Assembly (NCBI GenBank): GCA_903907995.1
Contig: CAIVQH010000026.1
Coordinates: forward strand, 1-64,000
Direction of reading: 5' to 3'
DNA from: an uncultured Verrucomicrobiota bacterium
Lineage (GTDB): Bacteria > Verrucomicrobiota > Verrucomicrobiia > Limisphaerales > UBA9464
Length of the DNA: 64,000 nt
The first letter of the stretch is position 1. Each line of letters begins with the position of its first letter. Below the pieces are notes generated by a model, which saw only the letters and a program-made list of their open reading frames with translations, did no database searches and had not been told where the DNA came from. The position numbers and the translations under genes were made by a program. Below are positions 33,624 through 42,334 of the stretch, in pieces.

Positions 33624-35282
33624 CTATCCCAGCCGGTTCAGGGCGCTGAGCACCGCCTTGATGGAGGCCAGTTCGATGTTGGTGTCCACGCCGGCGCCCC
33701 ATTTGGAGCGGCCGTCCGCCGAACGGAGCTGGATATAGGCAATCGCGCTCGCGGCCGTGTCGGCGCTGAGCGCGTGTTCCTTGAAATAGGACACCTCGAC
33801 CTTCGGGCCGCCGGCAGTGACCAGGGCCTGGACGAAGGCGGAGATCGGCCCGTTGCCCTCGCCGGACACGGAGACCTCTTTGCCCTGATGCACCAATGAC
33901 GCCCGGCAGCGGAACACGCCGCCCAAGCCATCGGCATGGAAGTGCTTCAGCTCCCACGGCGTGTTGCGCTCGATGTATTCCTGCCAGAACATCCGCTTCA
34001 GTTCCTCGCCCTTCACCTCGCGGCCGAGGGCGTCCACCAGGTCGTTCGCGATCGGGCCGAACTCGCGCTGCATGTCCTTCGGCAGCTCGATGCCGAACTC
34101 GGATTCGAGCAGGTAGGCCACGCCGCCCTTGCCCGACTGGCTGTTCACGCGAATGACCTCGCGGTATTCGCGGCCGATGTCGGCGGGGTCGATGGTGAGG
34201 TACGGCACGTCCCAGAATTCGCGGCCGCCCTTCTCCCATTCGGCGAGACCCTTCTTGATCGCGTCCTGATGGGAGCCGCTGAAGGCCGTGAAGACCAGTT
34301 CGCCGGCATAGGGTTGGCGCGGCGGCACGGTGAGACCGGTGCAACGCTCGTAGACCTCGCGGAGAGCGCTCAGGTCGGAGAAATCGAGCTGGGGATCGAT
34401 GCCGTGCATGTACAGGTTCAGCGCGACCGTCACCACATCGAGGTTGCCGGTGCGCTCGCCGTTGCCGAAGAGCGTGCCCTCGACACGGTCGGCGCCGGCC
34501 AGCAGGCCCAGCTCGGTCGCGGCGACGCCGGTGCAACGGTCATTGTGCGTGTGCAGCGAGATGATCAGCGAATCGCGGTCACGGATGTTCCGGCACATCC
34601 ACTCGATCTGGTCGGCATAGACGTTCGGCATCGCCACCTCGACCGTGTCGGGCAGGTTCAGGATCATCTTCCGCTCCGGCGTCGGCTGCCAGACGTCCAT
34701 GACCGCCTCGGAAATCTCCTTGGCGAACTCAATCTCCGTCATGCTGAAGCTCTCGGGCGAATACTGGAGGCGGACATTCGTGCCGGCCAACCGGGGCAGC
34801 CGTTCCCGGATCCACTTCGCCCCCTGCACGGCGATGGCCTTGATCTCGTCTTTGGACTTGCCAAAGACGACCCGGCGCTGGGCGGGCGACGTGGAGTTGT
34901 AAAGATGGATGATGACGTTTTTCGCGCCAATCAGCGACTGAACAGTCTTCTCGATCAGGTCTTCCCGAGCCTGCACGAGGCACTGGATCGTGACGTCGTC
35001 CGGGATGTGCCCCTTTTCGATGAGCAGGCGGTTGAAGGCGAACTCGGTGTTCGACGCGGAGGGAAAGCCGACCTCGATCTCCTTGAAACCGCATTTCACC
35101 AGCGCCTGAAACAGCTCCAGCTTCTGCGCGACATTCATGGGCACGGCAAGCGCCTGGTTGCCGTCACGGAGATCAACGCTGCACCAGATGGGCGCGGCGG
35201 TCAGGATACGGTCGGGCCAGCTCCGGTCAGGCAGCCGTACCGGCGCAAACTGCCGGTATTTGGAGGCGGGATGGTTCAACAT
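33624..35282 (-). CDS. leuA: 2-isopropylmalate synthase (LeuA type 2)
   Basis: First committed enzyme of leucine biosynthesis, joining acetyl-CoA and 2-oxoisovalerate; cytosolic, 552 residues. It has IWCSVDLRDGNQALAVPMN near residues 33-50 (catalytic Arg and metal-binding Asp). The metal-binding HxH pair is in SLHTHNDRCTG. The GNGERTGNLDVVT block and the C-terminal regulatory domain (VSGEGNGPISAFVQALVTAGG) follow, where leucine feedback normally acts. The HPASKYRQF start is typical of the long form. ATG 35282 is preceded by a leader region with a leucine-rich peptide and a terminator, indicating attenuation control. Confidence 0.95.
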   Translation of the reverse strand: MLNHPASKYRQFAPVRLPDRSWPDRILTAAPIWCSVDLRDGNQALAVPMNVAQKLELFQALVKCGFKEIEVGFPSASNTEFAFNRLLIEKGHIPDDVTIQCLVQAREDLIEKTVQSLIGAKNVIIHLYNSTSPAQRRVVFGKSKDEIKAIAVQGAKWIRERLPRLAGTNVRLQYSPESFSMTEIEFAKEISEAVMDVWQPTPERKMILNLPDTVEVAMPNVYADQIEWMCRNIRDRDSLIISLHTHNDRCTGVAATELGLLAGADRVEGTLFGNGERTGNLDVVTVALNLYMHGIDPQLDFSDLSALREVYERCTGLTVPPRQPYAGELVFTAFSGSHQDAIKKGLAEWEKGGREFWDVPYLTIDPADIGREYREVIRVNSQSGKGGVAYLLESEFGIELPKDMQREFGPIANDLVDALGREVKGEELKRMFWQEYIERNTPWELKHFHADGLGGVFRCRASLVHQGKEVSVSGEGNGPISAFVQALVTAGGPKVEVSYFKEHALSADTAASAIAYIQLRSADGRSKWGAGVDTNIELASIKAVLSALNRLG

Positions 35283-35333
35283 GTTGATATTGTAGTGCGT
35301 GTTTCGTGTGACCTCACAGCCGCGGACCGCCGA

Positions 35334-35373
35334 TAAAAGCAAAAAGCCCCACCGTCGGTTGCGACAGCGGGGC
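35334..35373 (-). terminator. Attenuator terminator in the leuA leader
   Basis: On the minus strand the arm at 35373-35362 pairs with 35357-35346 around the loop CAAC. All 12 positions pair (two as G-U), and TTTTT (35345-35341) then GCTTTT follow. It lies 23 nt after the leader-peptide stop and about 60 nt before leuA, so it would stop transcription before leuA unless disrupted. Confidence 0.85.
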
Positions 35374-35396
35374 GGAAAATTCGGTTCGGATTTGCC

Positions 35397-35468
35397 TCAA
35401 GCCCCCACCATCGCGCGGCTAAGCAGCAGCGCGAGCGCGATAAGTCGAAGGCTCAGAATGCGAATCAC
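35397..35468 (-). CDS. leuA leader peptide (leucine-rich attenuator peptide)
   Basis: Short frame of 23 codons plus TGA, starting with GTG at 35468. Seven residues are leucine: the core reads LSLRLIALALLL and the end RAMVGA. Three leucines in a row (CTG CTG CTT) sit just before the loop of a hairpin. Ribosome stalling at these codons under leucine shortage would control the downstream terminator. The size, codon bias and position match known leucine-operon leader peptides of proteobacteria. A possible TACACA box lies only 6 nt before the GTG, so the message may be nearly leaderless. Confidence 0.7.
   Translation of the reverse strand: MIRILSLRLIALALLLSRAMVGA
35401..35441 (-). promoter_or_regulatory. 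Pause hairpin and antiterminator segments of the leuA leader
   Basis: On the minus strand ATCGCGC (35441-35435) pairs exactly with GCGCGAT (35416-35410); the loop holds the Leu-Leu-Leu codons. The next bases, GTGGGGGC (35408-35401), can pair with GCCCCGC, the 5' arm of the terminator (35373-35367), leaving one G bulged. This gives the classical alternation of pause hairpin, antiterminator and terminator. Confidence 0.65.
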
Positions 35469-35483
35469 GCGTCTTGTGTAGTG

Positions 35484-35497
35484 CGGACCGGGGTCCG
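35484..35497. promoter_or_regulatory. Palindrome upstream of the leuA leader
   Basis: CGGACC-GG-GGTCCG, an inverted repeat with 6-bp arms. It lies between a possible -35 box (TTGCCC) and -10 box (TACACA) read on the minus strand with 17-bp spacing. It could be an operator; the boxes are weak matches. Confidence 0.35.
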
Positions 35498-35580
35498 GGG
35501 CAAGCTTCAAGTCGCCGGCGGCAGGCCGCTGATCGGGAAACCGAGGGCCAATACCCGTTGCCCCGCTCCAACAAACCGGC

Positions 35581-36669
35581 TCAGTTGCCCACCACCCGTC
35601 GCCAGATCCGTCCCGGGATGGCGGACCAGTCGCGCCAGCGTCGCCGCCAATCCTGGCGCTGCTGCTCCCTCAGCCAGCGCGGGTCGGCGAACGGATCGGT
35701 GGCCACCGGGGCGGTCCCGGCTTCCTCCCGGAAGACGGCGCGCGTTTCGCGGGTCAGGGGCAGGCCGTTCGCAAACCGGTCGTGGGTGTTGGGCCAGGTC
35801 TTCGTGCGCTGGTAATCTGCCCGCTCCAGTTCCTCGCGGAATTCGATGAACAGCTCCGGCAGCAGCGGCTGTTCCGTCAGGAAGGGCCGGGTCACGCGGG
35901 AGTAAAAGCGCAGCTTCGGCCAGTCCACCTGCGTGAAATGGAAGAGCAGCAACGGCACGTCGTTGACGAACCAGCGGCCGTTGTCCCGTCGCAGCCGCCG
36001 GTGGTGGAGGTTGAAGTGCGCCACGTTCACCCCGTCATGCCGCAACACCTGCACGCCCCCGAACAGGACGGGCACGAGGTCCAGATAACGCTGGTCGACA
36101 AAGATGCCGCGCGCCGGATCATCCACACATTCGAACTCCAGCGCCCCGGCCCACCATTCCAGAAAACGCAGAGACTCTGGGGAATCACGAACCCCGACCA
36201 CGCCGGCGTTGTAGGTGCCGGAGACGAGTAGGACGCTGCGGAATGGCCACGCGCCGTCGCGGGGATAATCCACGGCCGTATGGGGGGTGAGCAGCACTTC
36301 GCAGCCTTGCAGGATGCTGAAGACCGGCCCGAGGTCGCCAAAGACCCCCATGTCCGAGTCGAGATACAGGATGGCGCTTTCGTGCCGCTCACGGATGAGA
36401 TGCAGCAGCAGGTAGGGTTTCAGCGCGTTGCAGAGCGAGAACGCGTCGTATCGGAAACAGAAGCCGCGTGGATCACGCAGTCGCAGGTCGGCCAGGGAGA
36501 CCACCGTGAAATCCTCCGCCTTGGGATCGTAAAATCCCTCCGGCTCGTCCGCGACCAGCACATACGCCCGGCCGGCCGGATGCCGCTGCCGAAACGAACG
36601 CACCAGGGCCCGCACAAAGCCCAGATGGCTTTTGGTGACGACGCTGCAGATGACGGGTTCCGGTGGCAC
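35581..36669 (-). CDS. Glycosyltransferase (GT8-like, DxD)
   Basis: Protein of 362 residues. The N-terminus PEPVICSVVTKSHLGFVRALVRSFRQ is the Rossmann start of a GT-A fold. The metal-binding DxD is in ESAILYLDSDMGVFGDL. LLTPHTAVDYPRDG, TYNAGVVGVRDS and LLFHFTQVDWPK fit GT8-like transferases acting on envelope polysaccharide. The C-terminus is basic and Trp-rich. GTG 36669 is preferred; TTG 36708 in frame would add 13 residues. It is divergent from the methyltransferase gene and opens the polysaccharide cluster. Confidence 0.75.
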   Translation of the reverse strand: MPPEPVICSVVTKSHLGFVRALVRSFRQRHPAGRAYVLVADEPEGFYDPKAEDFTVVSLADLRLRDPRGFCFRYDAFSLCNALKPYLLLHLIRERHESAILYLDSDMGVFGDLGPVFSILQGCEVLLTPHTAVDYPRDGAWPFRSVLLVSGTYNAGVVGVRDSPESLRFLEWWAGALEFECVDDPARGIFVDQRYLDLVPVLFGGVQVLRHDGVNVAHFNLHHRRLRRDNGRWFVNDVPLLLFHFTQVDWPKLRFYSRVTRPFLTEQPLLPELFIEFREELERADYQRTKTWPNTHDRFANGLPLTRETRAVFREEAGTAPVATDPFADPRWLREQQRQDWRRRWRDWSAIPGRIWRRVVGN

Positions 36670-36787
36670 TGGGCGGCTAGCTCTATCCCTTGGGCACGCG
36701 GCAGGCAAATTCCAACTGCCACCCGCCGGATTTGTCGCGGGGACTGCTTGCAGGCCAGTTGGGCCACCAGTTCAATGCCGGGGCCAC

Positions 36788-38245
36788 ATGAGAAACCAAC
36801 TCCTCGCGAGACTGGAACGGTATGCCGTGGTCCGGCTGATCGCGATACCGGTCTGGTTGGCGGTGACGTTCAAATGGAGCCGGCTCCGTTATTGGACGCT
36901 CCGGCACTGGTTTCATAACAGCATCTTTGTGGAGGAATGGGAGATGGGCATGTGCTCCCACTGCCCCGAGCAGATGCTGGCTTACGTTTTGAACCGTTTC
37001 CATCCCGGTTCCGTGCTCGATCTCGGCTGTGGCACCGGCCGGACCCTGGACTATCTGCTGGCACAACGGCTCGATGCCCAGGGCACGGAAGGATCGACCA
37101 AGGCAATTTCGCTGGCCCAGCACCCGGAAAAGATCCGTCGCCATGATCTGGAAAAGCCGCTGGATCTCGGACGCCGCTTTGACCTCCTGTGGTGCTTTGA
37201 AGTCGTGGAACACATCCGCCCCGCCAAGGTGGACGTGCTGCTGGACACCATCGCCCTCCATTCCGATCTGGTCGTATTGAGCGCCGCCCGCCCCGGGCAG
37301 GGTGGCGATGGCCATTTTAACGAACAGCCCCCGGAATACTGGATCGAACGGATGGGGCAGCGCGGTTACCAGCTGCTCCACGAGGAAACCGAAAGCTTGC
37401 AGGCCATTCCCGAGACCCATAGCGGCAACATGCTGGTATTCCAGCGGACGGGCCCCGGCAGCTTCTCCGCCGCGCCCAAGGGCAAACGGATGATCACGCG
37501 CCTCCATGACTGGTTGCAGAACGGCGTCCCGCGTTACCGGCACTGGGTGGGGCGACGCGCCCATCAACGTCTGGTCAGCCAGGGAACCGTCACCTATCGG
37601 GGTGTGCAGTTTGACATCCGGGAGAGCCATGCCCCCGTCCCGGAAGCCATCGTCAACGGCCGCTACGAAGCCGAGGAGCAGGCCCTGTGCGCGCTGCTCC
37701 TGCGGAAGGATGACCGGGTGCTGGAATGTGGGGGCAACATCGGGTTCCTGGCGTTGCTGGCCCGCCGGCTCTGGGGCATCTCCACCTGGGTTTCGCTGGA
37801 GCCCAATCCCCGGACCGCCGCGTTGTACCGCGCCAATTTTGCGTTGAACGTCCAGACGCCCCAGCTGATTGAGGCCGCAGCCTCCGCCCAGGACGGCACG
37901 CTGGATCTTTTCTGCGGCGGCCTCAGCACTGAGGATTCCCTGATAGCGACCCGAGCCGACCAGAACCGTATCCAGGTGCCGACCCTGTCGTTCCAGAGCA
38001 TCGTCACCCAGATCGGTTTCGCCCCCACGGCGCTGGTGATGGACATCGAAGGGGCCGAAACGCTGCTGCTGGAGGCGGAACTGCCATCCTCGATCCGCGT
38101 GATCATTGTCGAGCTGCATCCCCACGCGATTGGGCACAAGCGGTGCTTCGCCATTCTCGCCTGCCTGTGGCGTGCCGGCTTCGAGGTGGAGGCGGTGGCC
38201 GGACAGGTTCACGGCCTGGTGCGGACGGGGACCGCGCAAAGCTGA
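36788..38245 (+). CDS. Two-domain methyltransferase: class I MTase fused to FkbM-type
   Basis: Protein of 485 residues with two SAM-binding domains. The first (about 70-240) has SVLDLGCGTGRTLDYLL and FDLLWCFEVVEHI, UbiG-like. The second (about 300-480) starts LLRKDDRVLECGGNIGFLALL and has WVSLEPNPRTAALYRANF and ALVMDIEGAETLLLE, the FkbM pattern. Such proteins O-methylate sugars of surface glycans. ATG 36788 is used. The neighbours are glycosyltransferases. The fusion is unusual in that both halves keep the glycine motif and appear active. Confidence 0.8.
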   Translation: MRNQLLARLERYAVVRLIAIPVWLAVTFKWSRLRYWTLRHWFHNSIFVEEWEMGMCSHCPEQMLAYVLNRFHPGSVLDLGCGTGRTLDYLLAQRLDAQGTEGSTKAISLAQHPEKIRRHDLEKPLDLGRRFDLLWCFEVVEHIRPAKVDVLLDTIALHSDLVVLSAARPGQGGDGHFNEQPPEYWIERMGQRGYQLLHEETESLQAIPETHSGNMLVFQRTGPGSFSAAPKGKRMITRLHDWLQNGVPRYRHWVGRRAHQRLVSQGTVTYRGVQFDIRESHAPVPEAIVNGRYEAEEQALCALLLRKDDRVLECGGNIGFLALLARRLWGISTWVSLEPNPRTAALYRANFALNVQTPQLIEAAASAQDGTLDLFCGGLSTEDSLIATRADQNRIQVPTLSFQSIVTQIGFAPTALVMDIEGAETLLLEAELPSSIRVIIVELHPHAIGHKRCFAILACLWRAGFEVEAVAGQVHGLVRTGTAQS

Positions 38246-38257
38246 CCCGCAATGCGC

Positions 38258-39118
38258 TCAGCGGCGCGTGAACAGCGTCCACTGCAGGGTGCGCAAGGCC
38301 GCCCGCCACATTTCGATGCACACCCCGCGACGCAAGGCCTTGGGAGTGACCGGAGGTAACTTGGCGCGCTGCAACTCCCAGCATTCGATGCAGGCGACCA
38401 GTTGGTAGTTGGCCTGCATGAGGCTCATCACCAGACCCGGCACACCGTGTCGCCAGCCGCCGCCAAAATAGCGGCCGAAAAATTCACCCAGCGGACGTCG
38501 GATCAGGTAGAGCCAGTCCATGGTCACCCCGCGCTCCTCGAAGCGCTGGGCTTCCAGCGGACCGTAGGCCAGCGCCCGGGCCAGGAACCGGTGCACCTCC
38601 GGGCAGGCCCCGGGATGCTCCAGCGCCAGTGCCGGGTCGGCCGGCAAGGTCACCAACCGGCCGTTGATGATGGCCGGCTCGTGGACTTTGCCCGACCAAC
38701 TGGCGACGCCTTTGCGAAAGAACCGCGTCTGGTGGTCCGGCCAGAGCTGGCCCTCCAGCCACACGTCGTGCAGGTAGTTCTTGCGGGGCAAGGCGTAGGC
38801 ATCGGCGGAGGGATCCTCGGCCAGTTCCCGTAACCGGGCGGCCAGCGTGGGCGGCACGATTTCATCGGCATCCACCACAATGATCCAGTCGCCCTTGCAG
38901 GCGGCCAGGGCCTGGTTCCGTACCCTGTCCACCGGGTTTGCCATGGGTACCTCCACGATGCGGGCCCCCAGCGAAGTCGCGATCTCCCGGGTGTCATCGG
39001 TGCTGGCCATGTCCGCCACCACCACCTCATCCGCCCACAGTACGGAACGGACACAGCCGGCAATCCAGCGCGATTCATTTCGGGTGTGGATCAGGGCACT
39101 GATCGTCGGTCGGTTCAT
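38258..39118 (-). CDS. Glycosyltransferase family 2, WaaE-like, paralogue 1
   Basis: GT-A glycosyltransferase of 286 residues. It reads TISALIHTRNESRWIAGCVRSVLW, then DEVVVADMASTDDTREIA, and the DxD in WIIVVDADEIVPP. The later block LYLIRRPLGEFFGRYFGGGWRHG, with amphipathic helices, is typical of WaaE/KdtX-like core transferases. ATG 39118 is chosen; an in-frame ATG at 39157 would add 13 residues. A close paralogue lies at 40220, with near-identical DNA around both starts. Confidence 0.85.
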   Translation of the reverse strand: MNRPTISALIHTRNESRWIAGCVRSVLWADEVVVADMASTDDTREIATSLGARIVEVPMANPVDRVRNQALAACKGDWIIVVDADEIVPPTLAARLRELAEDPSADAYALPRKNYLHDVWLEGQLWPDHQTRFFRKGVASWSGKVHEPAIINGRLVTLPADPALALEHPGACPEVHRFLARALAYGPLEAQRFEERGVTMDWLYLIRRPLGEFFGRYFGGGWRHGVPGLVMSLMQANYQLVACIECWELQRAKLPPVTPKALRRGVCIEMWRAALRTLQWTLFTRR

Positions 39119-39220
39119 GACTGACCGCAGCGTGGGACGCGGCTCCCGGACTGTCATGCCGAAAAGGCATCCCAAGGCAACGGCGGCGCCGACGCGCGCC
39201 CTTCCAAACGCCTCCAAAGT

Positions 39221-40165
39221 TCACCCCTGCGAACCGCCCCCGGCCGGAGGGGGAGGCGGTGCCGGCACCCGGTTGAAAAAAGTTTCACCGCGCCAGATTC
39301 CACCGAGGCACCCGGACATCTCCCCGTGACGCAGGCGACGCCAGCACACTTCTCCAAACGCGCTCGCCTGCGCCAGCCAGCCAGGCGGACCGCCAAAATG
39401 CTTCCGGGCATAGCGCAGCGCGCTCGCCGCCATTTCGGCCTGCGCGACCGTGCTGAGCTTTCGGGTGCTCTGCCCCAGATGATGCACCACCCGCCAGTCG
39501 GGCCGATAATGCCACGTGTAACCGGCCTCGGACCAGCGGCGGCACCAGTCGCTGTCGTTAAAATAGATGGGAAACTGCTCATCCAACAGCCCGACCCGGG
39601 CAACGGCCTCCCGGCGGGCGAGCAGGCTGACGAACGCCGGATGGACCATGGTCCCCGGCTGGCTGAAATCGCGCCGTAGCTGATAGAACTCGTCGAGGGC
39701 CCGGCCTCTCCGCCAGGGCGGACAGTACCGCCCGACACCGAAGGCAACCGCAAATGCAAACGGCGTCAGATGCCCGTTGTAATAGTTTTGGAAGCGACCG
39801 TCGGGATACTCGTAACGGCCCACCACACCGTTCACCGACGGCTCCCGCCGCAGCATCGCCTCAGCCATCTCCAGCGACTCCGGATCGGGCAGCACGGCGT
39901 CGTTGTTGAAAAAGAGTACGTGCCGGCGCCCGATCACCTCGCGCAAGGCCACATTGTTGCCGGCGGCGAAGCCGCGGTTAGAGTCCTGCCGCAGGATTCG
40001 CACCTCCGGCCACGCTTGGGCGACCGCCTCGGGTGAACCGTCGGCGGAGCCGTTGTCCACCAGCCACACTTCCGGCCGCGCCGTCTGCCGCACGAGTGAA
40101 CCGATCGCGTCCAGCAGCAACGGACCTCCATTCCAGTTCACCACGATGGCGGCGGTTTGGGACAT
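39221..40165 (-). CDS. Glycosyltransferase family 2 (rhamnosyltransferase-like)
   Basis: Protein of 314 residues. It has AAIVVNWNGGPLLLDAIGSL, VWLVDNGSADGSPEAV and NRGFAAGNNVALRE. The acidic metal site is VLFFNNDAVLPDPES, and the acceptor region has VGLLDEQFPIYFNDSDWCRRWSEAG, all standard for WbbL-like rhamnosyltransferases. It ends in a Pro-rich tail (PAPPPPPAGGG). It lies between two WaaE-like paralogues, same strand, in the surface-glycan cluster. Confidence 0.88.
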   Translation of the reverse strand: MSQTAAIVVNWNGGPLLLDAIGSLVRQTARPEVWLVDNGSADGSPEAVAQAWPEVRILRQDSNRGFAAGNNVALREVIGRRHVLFFNNDAVLPDPESLEMAEAMLRREPSVNGVVGRYEYPDGRFQNYYNGHLTPFAFAVAFGVGRYCPPWRRGRALDEFYQLRRDFSQPGTMVHPAFVSLLARREAVARVGLLDEQFPIYFNDSDWCRRWSEAGYTWHYRPDWRVVHHLGQSTRKLSTVAQAEMAASALRYARKHFGGPPGWLAQASAFGEVCWRRLRHGEMSGCLGGIWRGETFFNRVPAPPPPPAGGGSQG

Positions 40166-40219
40166 GATCGGCAGGCGGTGCTCAGGGCGGGGACGCGGGG
40201 GCGGACATTCGCCGGGACC

Positions 40220-41059
40220 TCATTGAAAAATCACTTTGCAGGCCGTGCGCCAGACCTCCCGCCGCACCCCCCTGCGCAAGGCGGACGGGGCGGGCGCGGC
40301 AGCGTTGCGCCAGACGGCCTCCCAGTACTGCAGCCCGATGAAAAGCTGATACATGGCGAGGATGAGGCTCAGCACGAGCCCTGAAAGGCCGTGGCGCCAG
40401 CCGCCCCTAAAATAACGGCCGACAAATTCGGAGACCGGCCGGCGCACCAGGAACGGCCAGGCTTCGGGTTTCAACTCCCGCATCCGTTCGACCTCCAGCC
40501 GCGAATAATGCACGAGTTTGAGCATGAACCGGTGGATGTCATTGCAGTAGCCGGGATGTTCCAGGGCGCATTCGGGGACGGCCGGCAATGCTTCAAGACG
40601 GCCCCTGATCTCCGGCGGGTGATGGATCACGCCATCCCAAAAGGCGGCTCCACGGCGAAAAAAACGGACCTGGTGATCGGGCCAGAAGATGTGTTCCACC
40701 CATTCTCCGTAGAAGTAATTGCGGCGCGGCAGCGCATAGGCCTCGGCGGCCGGCGTGGCGGACAGGTCGCGCAGCCGGGCGGCCAGTCCGGGCGACACGG
40801 TTTCGTCCGCATCCACCACGAGGATCCAGTCGCCCTTGCAGGCGGCCAAGGCCTGGTTCCGCACCATGTCGACGTTTTCGGCCAACGGCATCTCCACGAT
40901 CCGGGCCCCCATCGAAGTGGCAATTTCCCGCGTGTCATCGGTGCTGCACATGTCCGCCACCACGATCTCATCCGTCCACAGGACGGAACGGACACAGCCG
41001 GCAATCCAGCGCGTTTCGTTTCGGGTGTGGATCAGGGCACTGATCGTCGGTCGGTTCAT
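40220..41059 (-). CDS. Glycosyltransferase family 2, WaaE-like, paralogue 2
   Basis: Protein of 279 residues, closely similar to the gene at 38258. It has TISALIHTRNETRWIAGCVR, DEIVVADMCSTDDTREIA and DxD in WILVVDADETVSP. VRRPVSEFVGRYFRGGWRHG is near the C-terminus. ATG 41059 is chosen, with ATG 41098 as alternative. The first 40 codons and the sequence upstream are almost identical in DNA to the paralogue, while the later parts have diverged. Confidence 0.85.
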   Translation of the reverse strand: MNRPTISALIHTRNETRWIAGCVRSVLWTDEIVVADMCSTDDTREIATSMGARIVEMPLAENVDMVRNQALAACKGDWILVVDADETVSPGLAARLRDLSATPAAEAYALPRRNYFYGEWVEHIFWPDHQVRFFRRGAAFWDGVIHHPPEIRGRLEALPAVPECALEHPGYCNDIHRFMLKLVHYSRLEVERMRELKPEAWPFLVRRPVSEFVGRYFRGGWRHGLSGLVLSLILAMYQLFIGLQYWEAVWRNAAAPAPSALRRGVRREVWRTACKVIFQ

Positions 41060-41125
41060 GACTGACCGCAGCGTGGGACGCCGCTGAGTGACTGTCATGC
41101 CGAAAAGGCACCCTAAGCGGGGCGC

Positions 41126-42334
41126 TCAGGTGGGCAGCAGGCCAGCTTCCGCCGCCAACGACCGGACGGCATCCTGGACATCGGCGACCCGGATTTCCTC
41201 GGTGAAAAAGTCGAGCCCGCGTCCCGTGACCGGCGGCCGCACCACCCGGCGCTTCGCACAATAGGGACCGATCCGCCCCGGATGGGCCGAGTACGTCGGC
41301 GGCGCGTCCTGCGGACAGCCGGACAACGACACCACCGGCGTGCCCACCGCCGCCGCCACATGCATGGGCCCCGAGTCGCAGCCCACAAACAGGTCGCAAT
41401 GGGAGAGCAAGGCGGCCGTCTTGGGCAGTGGCAGCTTGCCGGCCAGGCTCACCGCCCGATCACCGAGTCCAGCCTCCAGACGCTCGCCCTGCTTGATGAG
41501 ATCCTCGCCGCCGATCCCGACGAAGCGCACCGGCATCCGCGCGGCCAGATCGCGGGCCACCTCGATGAAACGCTCGACCGGCCAGAGCTTGTTGGCCTGC
41601 GAGGCGCCCAACCCGATGGCCACCAGCCGGTCTCCTGAACCCCTCAGTTTTGCCGCCAGTCCCGCCCCGATTTCCTCCGCCGTGGAATCCCAGTGCAGCT
41701 CCAGCTGGCGCTCCCGCACCTGACCACCCAAAGCCTCCAGGAACGTGTAAGATTTGTCCGCCTCATGCATTCCTCCCGCCAGCGGAACCAGCCGGGTCAG
41801 CAGGCGCCGACCGCCCAACACATCGGTGGCCGCCGGATCGGTCCAGCCAATCCGGACCGGGGCACCGGAGAGATAGGCAAGAATGCGCCCATCGTAGAAG
41901 CTGAAGTCGGTCTGCGGCACGAGCACGGCCTCGAAGCGGCGGGGCCAGAGCTCCTGCCGGGCGTATGCCAGCGCATCGCGATGCCGGCGCAGCTGCTGAT
42001 AAGTCGGATAGGCCGAGGCCTTGAAGGAGAGCAGCTCATCGACGTGAGGATTGGCCCGCATCAGCGGCACCCATTCGCTTCGGATGAGCAGTGATATCTT
42101 GGCCTGCGGGGCGGCCTGACGCAGCTCGCGCAGGAAACCGGTCGTGACGACAAGGTCGCCCATGCCGTCGTAGCGCACCACCAGCAGCCGCTGAACCTTG
42201 CCCAGGTCGAACGGTTTCGCCGGCAGCCGGGGACCGCTGAACGCCAGGGTGGGACGCGCCCAATACGGCACCACCCGGGGCGAGGCCAGCCAGCCGACCA
42301 GCTGCCGCCAAAGATCGCGCGGCGAGGACCTCAT
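41126..42334 (-). CDS. Glycosyltransferase family 9 (heptosyltransferase-like)
   Basis: GT-B enzyme of 402 residues for lipopolysaccharide core or related glycan. The N-terminal KVQRLLVVRYDGMGDLVVTTG is the family signature, and ISLLIRSEWVPLMRANPHVD follows. The donor-binding half has VAIGLGASQANKLWP, then LFVGCDSGPMHVAAAVGTPVVSL. It ends at the start of the ABC exporter gene with a 4-bp overlap (42331-42334), so both are cotranscribed. Confidence 0.88.
   Translation of the reverse strand: MRSSPRDLWRQLVGWLASPRVVPYWARPTLAFSGPRLPAKPFDLGKVQRLLVVRYDGMGDLVVTTGFLRELRQAAPQAKISLLIRSEWVPLMRANPHVDELLSFKASAYPTYQQLRRHRDALAYARQELWPRRFEAVLVPQTDFSFYDGRILAYLSGAPVRIGWTDPAATDVLGGRRLLTRLVPLAGGMHEADKSYTFLEALGGQVRERQLELHWDSTAEEIGAGLAAKLRGSGDRLVAIGLGASQANKLWPVERFIEVARDLAARMPVRFVGIGGEDLIKQGERLEAGLGDRAVSLAGKLPLPKTAALLSHCDLFVGCDSGPMHVAAAVGTPVVSLSGCPQDAPPTYSAHPGRIGPYCAKRRVVRPPVTGRGLDFFTEEIRVADVQDAVRSLAAEAGLLPT

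Noticed and set aside
33523-34536. Arg/Gly-rich minus-strand frame overlapping leuA
   Set aside because: Out-of-frame shadow of leuA; composition typical of such shadows.
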